Assembly: GCA_014905825.1 (NCBI GenBank) | Contig: JACGCN010000002.1 | Coordinates: 1,302,001 to 1,366,000 of the forward strand | Source: Lyophyllum atratum | Taxonomy: Eukaryota > Basidiomycota > Agaricomycetes > Agaricales > Lyophyllaceae | DNA length: 64,000 bases | Reading direction: 5' to 3' | Part shown: positions 56,991-64,000 of the stretch, in pieces | Layout of the letters: each line of letters opens with the position of its first letter | Numbering within the stretch: the stretch's first letter is position 1 | Position numbers and translations under genes: made by a program | Notes under the pieces: generated by a model | Databases searched by the model: none | Seen by the model: the letters and a program-made list of their open reading frames with translations, nothing else | Told to the model about the DNA's origin: nothing

Positions 56991-59723
56991 ATGTCCGTTG
57001 GTGCTCAACAAAAAGTTGCAACAAATGGCAACTTCGAGGACACAAAGGATCTGTACTCTGTTCGAAGTGGGTCAACTGATAATGGTAAGACCTAAGGGAC
57101 CCTTTCCGAGTCATCTATCTCTAACAAGTTTCTTAAGCGCCACCTCTAGGCATCGACGCCGAAGTCGCGGGCTTTTTCGCCCAGAGCGGCTCCGCGACAA
57201 CTAACGCCGTGGTCATTGACGAAGCAACCAATACCCGGCTGCGCTGGATGGTTCACAAACGTGTACTTGTAGGTGCATCACATCCTTCGGTAGGAGAACG
57301 CTTACAGAATCGTTATTTAGAGTGTTATGGTGATTACCTATTGTAAGGACGGCGCATGTATCTTCCGCATATTATGTTCATCGGATATCGTTCTCTACAG
57401 TTGCCCAGACCCTAGATAAAGGGTCAGTTATCATCTCTCTATCACACTCAACCTCATTCGAAGTGTCACATTCAGAACTGTCAACTTTGCATCCATCATG
57501 GGTATTCGCGAAGACACGAAACTCAAAGGCCAGGGATACGCGTGGCTGACGACTTGCGGTATGTCCTTCACGACCAATTTTTTGTGTCGAGATGCTGAGC
57601 ATTATTGCAGTCTACATCGCGATGTGAGCTCTCGGATGACACCGCGTACCACAACCAAGCACTAAAGAATGCTGTAGCCTTGTATGGGAATTCCCAACTA
57701 ATCGTCTTATTCAGCGGCTTCCAATTGCGAAATACCTTGCTTTCAAGTATGTGGCGTTGCTCCAAGGGCCGCTAAGCCTAATACTCTTTCAACAGCATTA
57801 TGGCATGGGGTGCCGTGCTTGCCTGCACAGCTGCTTGTAAAAACTTCGCAAGTCTAATTGTGGTCCGAACCTTGCTAGGCGTTTTCGAATGTGTATGTCA
57901 GCCGGCGTTTGTATATTTGTAAGTGAGTCTAGCTTGAGGCCCATAGAACCTCCTAAAACATTCTGCATAGATCAACAATGTGGTATACGCGTGATGAGCA
58001 AGCTCTCGTAATCGGCGCATTCTACTCCATGAACGGGTTCCAACAATGTGTGGGCGGCCTGATAGCTTATGGAATCGCCCAGCTAGATCATCTAAAGCTG
58101 AAGAACTGGCAAATCTTATTCACGGTAAGCTCCTTCAGAGTCTCAACTGGCAAGTTATGTTTAGAATTCTTTGCAACAGCTGCTCGGCTGTGCTACCTTT
58201 GGCTGGGGAATTTTCGTCCTTTGGTGGCTACCAGATAGTCCTATCAGAGCCAAATGTTTTTCGCAAGAAGATAGAATTCTCTTGGCAGAACGAGTTCGAA
58301 AGAATAACACTGGCATCCAGAACCGAGAATTCAAGGTAAGTCGAATATATGTCGGTACGTCTTCGGCTGATAGTAATCGGATCTGCGCCCAAGATGTATC
58401 AAGCGAGTAAGTGTATTGCACAGCGTGAAATATTGCCTGATGTTCTTAAAAGTATATCAACAGTCGAAGCGCTCACGGATCCGACCGTCTGGGCTATCGT
58501 TTTGATATCATTCACGAATGCTCTACCCACTGGTGGACTGGGAGCTTTCTCGAATATCATCCTCAATGCCTTTGTAAACATTTCCACCTTGAGACAACCT
58601 CTCTCCAGTGACTCATTCATTGCAGGGCTTCAGCCAGCTACAGACCTATCTGCTTGCGATCGCTCAAGGTGTGTGCTAGTCTGAAAAGGAAATGATCCCC
58701 TGCTGATAGGGTATTGGTGAGGCGCCATTATCATGATATTCTTGTTCAGCGCCGCATATCTCTCCAAGCGATATAATCAAAAGTTGCTTCTTGCATTCGT
58801 GAGTAACAGATAACGACAGAGAGAGCGTTGTTTCTAATGCGGTAGAACCAAGATATATACGTTGCCTAATGTTGCAGGCACTGTTGTTTTTCTTTGTAAG
58901 TTGGTGTCGACAAAGGCTTGGAGTACTGTGTTTTATCAGCTCCCTTGTTTACAGGCGTGCAAACTTCATCTCATACGAAGGTCGGCCTTTTGATGGCGTT
59001 CTAGTCAGTATCATCCCAGCCCCCCGCCCCTTTTTTTCTAGCCTCACGTTGTATTGCCAGCTGCATGCAGGGCTTCGGAGCTGTCGCTGTCCTGAATCTG
59101 GCAGTAATGAGCAACAATATCGCTGGAGTGAGTGGCATCTTTTCATACACATTTGCAAATCTGAGGATGGGGGCATTGCAGCGGTCAAAACAAGTTATTG
59201 CATCAAGCCTTGTATTCATGTACGTATGGTTTGCTTGAATTCGGACTTGCTGTAAGCTCATTGGTGATTTCGTGGTTTATTTAGTTCATGGGCAGTCGGA
59301 AATGCGATTGGTCCTCAAGGTCTGTGCCTGAGGTTGGCGTTCTCTATACCCGACACTAATGATCTGATCTAGTGTTTCGTGACAATGACAAGCCACGATA
59401 CATCAAGGCATTTGTGGCACATATGGTGGTATATGGCATTCAACTTGCAACCATAGCGTTCCTCCGCATTCGGCTCATGCGCCAAAATGTCCTAAAACGT
59501 CGCGCACAATCTTTGCCAGCTACCAAGGCAAACGGAGAAGTAGCTGTTCGTCTCTTTAGTTCAAGTGATGACATTGCATGCTAATGGGTACTCCAGGACG
59601 AGGGTCTGGCTCATAAGCATGCTTTTGATGACCTTACAGACAAGGAAAACCCTGATTGTACGTGATACTCTTCAATGTCTGCTCTCGCGCCTAACGCTTT
59701 GGGCAGTCCGTTATCTATACTAA
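56991..59723 (+). CDS. MFS transporter, anion:cation symporter (allantoate permease-like) family
   Basis: Twenty-two exons, two of only 13 nt (57611-57623, 58394-58406), join without error to 528 codons. The first exon is 56991-57084 and the last 59707-59723. Motifs of the ACS family: QTLDKGTVNFASIMGIREDT, GQGYAWLTTCVYIAILVWEF, PTNRLIQRLPIAKYLAFNIM, GVFECVCQPAFVYLSTMWYT, FYSMNGFQQCVGGLIAYGIA, WWLPDSPIRAKCFSQEDR, FTNALPTGGLGAFSNIILNA, TLPNVAGTVVFLCV, SWAVGNAIGPQVFRDNDKP and the closing HAFDDLTDKENPDFRYLY. ACS transporters take up organic anions by proton symport; relatives import allantoate, nicotinate and sugar acids. Given the GH105 neighbour, the likely substrate is a pectin-derived acidic sugar. 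That is inference. Confidence 0.9.
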
Positions 59724-60352
59724 CTCAATGCCATGTGACGACCCGTCCTGTGCACGCTTCGGGAACGACGGCGGCTGTCGACAAACCACAAGCACTGCGA
59801 TGTGGGCGTTGGGCAGATGTATGTACGCCTTGTTTCCAATTACACTTCACCATGTATTATTACTATTGCCACGAATAAATGTCATGTCGTTGTGATTCTG
59901 AGCATAGCGTGTATTTACATAAGTGCCTCGGGTGGTGCTTTCGCCCAAACTGCAAGCTATACCTGATATGACTGAATTTGTCGTTGGTGGATGCACCTTG
60001 CAGCATAGCTATATACAGCACAGCAGGTGTTGGGAAGAGGATCGAAGGTTGACCGTTGCAAGTAGCCCATGTGCCACAAACGAAGACCGCATGACACTGA
60101 GATTACAGCTCTTTAGTCGGCAAATTCCTGGCGCACACATGCAGGAAATGCCATTGATGAAGGAGGACGTAGGAGAGCAAGTGTAAGCCGAAAGGAGTGA
60201 CGAACGATGTAATCAAGCGTTCTGTTGCGCGGAAGGTGGCCGTCCCAAAGCGACCTCCATTTTCACAGCAAGGTCTGATATCTGTTGCTCCACTTCCGAT
60301 ATACGGAGCCGCCTGAAGAACGTAAGCAAGGCGACACGCGGAACAGACTATG
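59724..60352. other. Intergenic region between convergent genes
   Basis: 629 bp separating the ACS transporter and the nucleoporin gene, so mainly 3' UTR. No coding signal was seen. Confidence 0.4.
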
Positions 60353-63234
60353 TCAAATAGCAACGCACTCGACATTGGATCGCTCCCCAAATTCGAACAC
60401 TTGCGAAAAGCCTAGTCCTTGAGAACGCTCATCCCGTTTCTCTTTTCTTCGCTTCTCTTTCTCCAGGAGCTCCTTGAGAGCAGGTGTCAGGCGCACATAC
60501 TCTCTTTCCAGCTGTGTAAACAAATCAGGATTAGAGACGCTATACCTCCAGAATGCGAAAAAGGGACGGCATACCAAACGAGTCCGCGCGAGCAACGACG
60601 CCTCATCGTACCTGCCAACACCCATGATTTCCCCCTTCATTCGTTTGAGCTCTTCAAACCATTTCGTCTCATGTTCACTTAGCTCAGGCGAAGCACGCTC
60701 CATCAGGCTCTGCAGCAATCGATCTAACCTTCCAAGCAGAGCCTTCTGTTCCGTCTGGGTCTTCTTGAAGCGTGCCTCGCTCGTCGTCCGTCCTGAGCCC
60801 TTCAGCCGTTCAATAATCGTCTGCATCTCTCGACATTTTCTCGACATGCGTGTCAACTCTTCCTGCTGCAGCATCACGCGCTCATCGACAGCATTGACAG
60901 CCACTCTTATGTCTGTGCATTGAGTGACGATGTCCTTCCCTTTGTTCCCAAGGTATCGCAGCGTGTCCGGCGTCAGCATGAAGTCGAAGCTCTTGGATAA
61001 CGACTGAGGGAGGGAGAGTTGGGCATTCTTCGGCAGGCCAGATGTCCGGGTTAACGCTGGAGCCGGCGTGTATGGAGTAGTCTGGAGTAGCGAGACGTAA
61101 GCTGGCGGGCCTTCGGGCGGTGTCAGCCAATAGCTTTTCTGACTGAACTCTTCGATATCCTTGGTAGGGGGAAGGGCGAGGCGGGGCGATGAACGAGGAG
61201 ATTCTGACCGAAGGTTGAGCGGGAAGGAGGTAATTCGCATGGCCGAAGTAAGGATAAAGATGCTGTACGTCAAATAAACGTCGTTAGGAATCGTCACACC
61301 GATAACGGGATTAGAGCATCTATCAAAGCAAAGATGTCAGCCTCAAGGCGAGATAGCGGATCCGAACGTTGGACAAACTTTCGTTCCACCGAGAATGTGG
61401 TCAATATAGGCTGGACAGTGGTCCCCGCGGACTGCTGCAAGGCCGAATCAAGTGACGTTCCACCGGAATCGTCGTCTGTGCGCAGGGCTATGGCTAGACT
61501 TTGAAGTACAGGTCCGATGTTGAGGGCATGTACGCCAAATGCGTGATACACGTATATCGCATCGTCATGTATTGGATCCGATAAGAAGACTGGGTGGTTG
61601 CCTTGCAGCAGCTCCAGAGGAGAAGACTCTCCTTTCGAGGTTGTTATTCCATTCAGAGTTGAGATGAGGCCTAGATCAATGGTCTCATACACGGCCAGCA
61701 TCGGCAGATCACGTTTGGAAACCTATTCTCTCCTTCCATTATTTTTTAAGCGAAAGATTATGAAGGGAAAACTAACCTTATTATCCCACCTGGCCTCAAC
61801 TTTCTCGACATCCAGACAAACGTCGACCTTCCCGTCCTGGAAAGCAATCATCACAACACCAAGGTGCTCTGTCTCTCCACCATCACCGTCTCCTTCATCG
61901 TCTGCATCAAAAGCAAGGTACGAGATATCTGTCGCATCTCCTCCTTCACTGCCTTCCAGCGTTCTCGGACATGGTTGAAGTAGGAACGGCCCTTGCCTCG
62001 CTACGGGGGCCTTTATTGTTGTGGGCGGGTGAATAAGCACAGATCGTGAGGCAGCAGGGAAAACTGTGCCAGGAGGAAGTTGTTTGATGAGGGCGGAAAC
62101 ATATTTGTGTTGGTAGTCATAAAGTGTGGAGAGATTTTTGGCCGCTGCCGACGTTCCTTGTGCGAGGAATTCTTGTTTTGCAGATATGAAGCATTCGAGA
62201 GAATATACATATGATGAAGGGACTGAACTAAATATACGGATTTTCAGTTTATGGTCCTGTTAAGAGGTAATAGTATAATGGCTTACGCGTTTTGAGGCAT
62301 ATAAGGGCATATCGAATAGACATCGCCGGATTTTGTGACTGCATATATGGTAAGAGGACCCCAGTCCGCTCTCCCTTTTCCCAGAGTAAACGAGGCCACC
62401 TCTCTTTCCGAGGAGTCGGCTGCGAGGAACGAATTTGCCTTCTTTTCTGGTGTGAAAGTGAGGACTTGCTGGGGCTCCTCTGTGTCCACTGAGATGTCAT
62501 ATTCTCTATGGTTCGATGAGAATCACCGACGGGAAGTCAATTATGGAGCCATACCTTAGTTTTCCATCCGTAGTCATCACCATGAGTGTCGAACCGGCCT
62601 CTCCCCACGGGTGCCATTCAATTTTGGCGATAGGTGCTGCTGCACTTGACGCATGGTAGAATTGTCCGACTTGTACAGACCTGTTCAAAGGAAAATAAGA
62701 AAGAATCACGGATACATGAGACGATCGGAACGCATACTTGCAATCCAATGTGTCAGGGACAAGTCTTACGAAGCCAGCCCGTGGTAAGACAATCACCGCG
62801 ACCTGAAATGCGCCAGCGACAGCAAGTAGTTTACCACTCGGGTTCAGAGATATCTGATGTATCTCGAACTGTATGTTAGGCGTATGCAGAGTCTGTCCGC
62901 CAATTTAGTTTATTGAACAAGAGGCCGAACGAACAACTCGTACCTTGTATGTCTGTCGTGTGCTTCGGTTGAGCTTTGCATCTCCCAGCGAAGTCATCCT
63001 AATTTCCCTTCCAGCGGCGACAATCAGGTCAGCATCCTTCAGCACCATGACCTGCCGCCGTCCGGATGGCGTTGGGCCATCCTCAGTTGGATCAACCTGC
63101 GTAAAACTAGGCAGGGTGTTGGACGAAAGCTCGAGCGATGTCTCTACACGCCCCGAGGGACCACCGAAGGCCTTCGGAAGGGAGAATATGGGATGGCCGT
63201 TGAGGGCATTGCTCCAGTCGTGGTCGGGATCCAT
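60353..63234 (-). CDS. Nucleoporin of the Nup82/Nup88 family
   Basis: A multi-exon minus-strand gene from 63234 (MDPDHDWSNALNGHPIFSLP) to a stop at 60353. The N-terminal half is beta-propeller-like: VMVLKDADLIVAAGREIRM, QISLNPSGKLLAVAGAFQVA, AKIEWHPWGEAGSTLMVMTT, DGKLREYDISVDTEEPQQ and WGPLTIYAVTKSGDVYSICP. The middle contains LLQPCPRTLEGSEGGDATDI and EHLGVVMIAFQDGKVDVCLD. The C-terminal part (about 300 residues, 60353-61297) is a coiled coil: EELTRMSRKCREMQTIIERL, FKKTQTEQKALLGRLDRLLQ and LEREYVRLTPALKELLEKEK. Nup82/Nup88 sits on the cytoplasmic face of the pore and supports mRNA export. The family is likely from this propeller-plus-coil layout. Exon boundaries near 61320 and 62000-62250 are approximate. 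Confidence 0.75.
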
Positions 63235-63349
63235 TTGTGTTGTGGAGAGAATGTACGGTTCGGGCGACGCGACTGATCAGGATATTCCCACGATCGACTG
63301 ACGCGTTTCCGCTGCTTGCGCGTCCTCCAACTTGCAAACACTCCCCGCC

Positions 63350-64000
63350 ATGACCTCCATTGGAACAGGATACGATCTTTCTGCTAGCACTTACTCTCCT
63401 GACGGCCGTATCTTCCAGGTTCGTCTCCTTCTCTATCTTGGCTTCCAGCTAATTGATCTACTGCCAGGTTGAGTACGCTAATAAAGCAGTCGAGAACTCT
63501 GGGTATGCTTCCACGATCGGCTTCCTCATTCACTGATACGAAATTGTACCCTCATATATAGCACGGCTATTGGTCTGCGAGTGAAGGATGGCATCGTCCT
63601 GGCGGTGGAAAAGCTAGTACACTCGAAACTCTTGGTTCCAGGAGCAAATCGGAGAATCCAGACGATAGACAGACATATAGGGCTGGTAGGCTTCACCCAA
63701 ATTTTGCTATATATCACTAGCGAACCTCTGTCTTTAGGCAACAGCAGGTCTCCTTGCAGACGGCCGACACCTGTCCAACCGAGCGCGGGATGAAGCTTCC
63801 AACTACCGTGACCAATATCGCCAACCTCCACCACTAAAGGTTCCGACCGTTAACCTTATTTATCCTACGAATCCTGTCTAACACCCATGCATAGACTATT
63901 GCAGATCGCTTGGGCCTCTACGTCCAAGCCTACACCCTGTACTCGTCCGTACGGCCTTTCGGTATCAGCACCATCCTGGGTGCAGTCGACAAGGACGGGC
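63350..64000 (+). CDS. PRE10: 20S proteasome subunit alpha-7 (Pre10/PSMA3), 3' end outside window
   Basis: Exons 63350-63418, 63468-63502, 63562-63685, 63738-63839 and 63895 onward read [100 protein letters not shown] and [20 protein letters not shown], then GAVDKDG at the window edge. The YSPDGR..QVEYA signature marks proteasome alpha subunits, and the GTGYDLS start plus [15 protein letters not shown] fit alpha-7. Alpha subunits form the outer gating rings and have no protease activity. The start lies 115 bp from the divergent nucleoporin start. Only the N-terminal 145 or so residues are visible. Confidence 0.95.

Overview
The window is nuclear DNA from a filamentous basidiomycete, most likely an Agaricomycete. 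Nearly every gene is split by many short introns (about 45-65 nt), genes sit close together on both strands, and the protein families fit that group: a DUF6593-type protein, a bZIP/DUF3425 regulator, a PEX11-like protein and a large single-ORF Ty3-type retrotransposon. I assigned exons by eye from splice signals, frame continuity and recalled family sequence. No search was run.

Layout. 0-10.5 kb: tail of a secreted-protein gene, a two-RRM protein, a GPATCH11 homologue, a serine-rich protein, RNA polymerase subunit Rpb12/Rpc10, a DUF6593-like gene, a bZIP regulator, mitoribosomal uS14m and a small membrane protein. 10.8-24.9 kb: a vacuolar-type MFS transporter, an unrecognised gene, an NRC-2/Fpk-type AGC kinase, an HSF-type factor, TVP38 and a small mitochondrial-type membrane protein. 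25-28.4 kb: a PEX11-like protein, a Tctex-type dynein light chain and a hypothetical gene. 28.46-37.46 kb: a 9-kb LTR retrotransposon with apparently identical LTRs, a 5-bp target duplication and one open 2695-codon gag-pol frame. It is followed by about 3 kb in which I see no gene. 40.7-54.7 kb: a dense run of conserved genes (CAMK kinase, PRP31, ISU1, TAF9, SEC12, NIPA-type transporter, PITH protein, UBX protein). 55-59.7 kb: a P450 relic, then a GH105 unsaturated rhamnogalacturonyl hydrolase divergent from an ACS-family MFS transporter. 60.3-64 kb: a Nup82/Nup88-type nucleoporin and the start of proteasome subunit alpha-7 (PRE10).

Most genes are unrelated housekeeping functions. The clearest functional unit is the GH105/transporter pair. 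It shares a 303-bp promoter with a perfect 16-bp palindrome, and the hydrolase lacks a signal peptide, which suggests import and cytosolic cleavage of pectin-derived unsaturated disaccharides. The retrotransposon protein carries a duplicated module of about 80 residues between zinc knuckle and protease, and an unusual C-terminal tail. Several conserved genes (uS14m, bZIP, PEX11-like, SEC12, vacuolar MFS) need small, mostly +1 frame corrections, which points to sequence errors or gene decay. Other genes of similar length, and the 8-kb retroelement ORF, are perfectly in frame.
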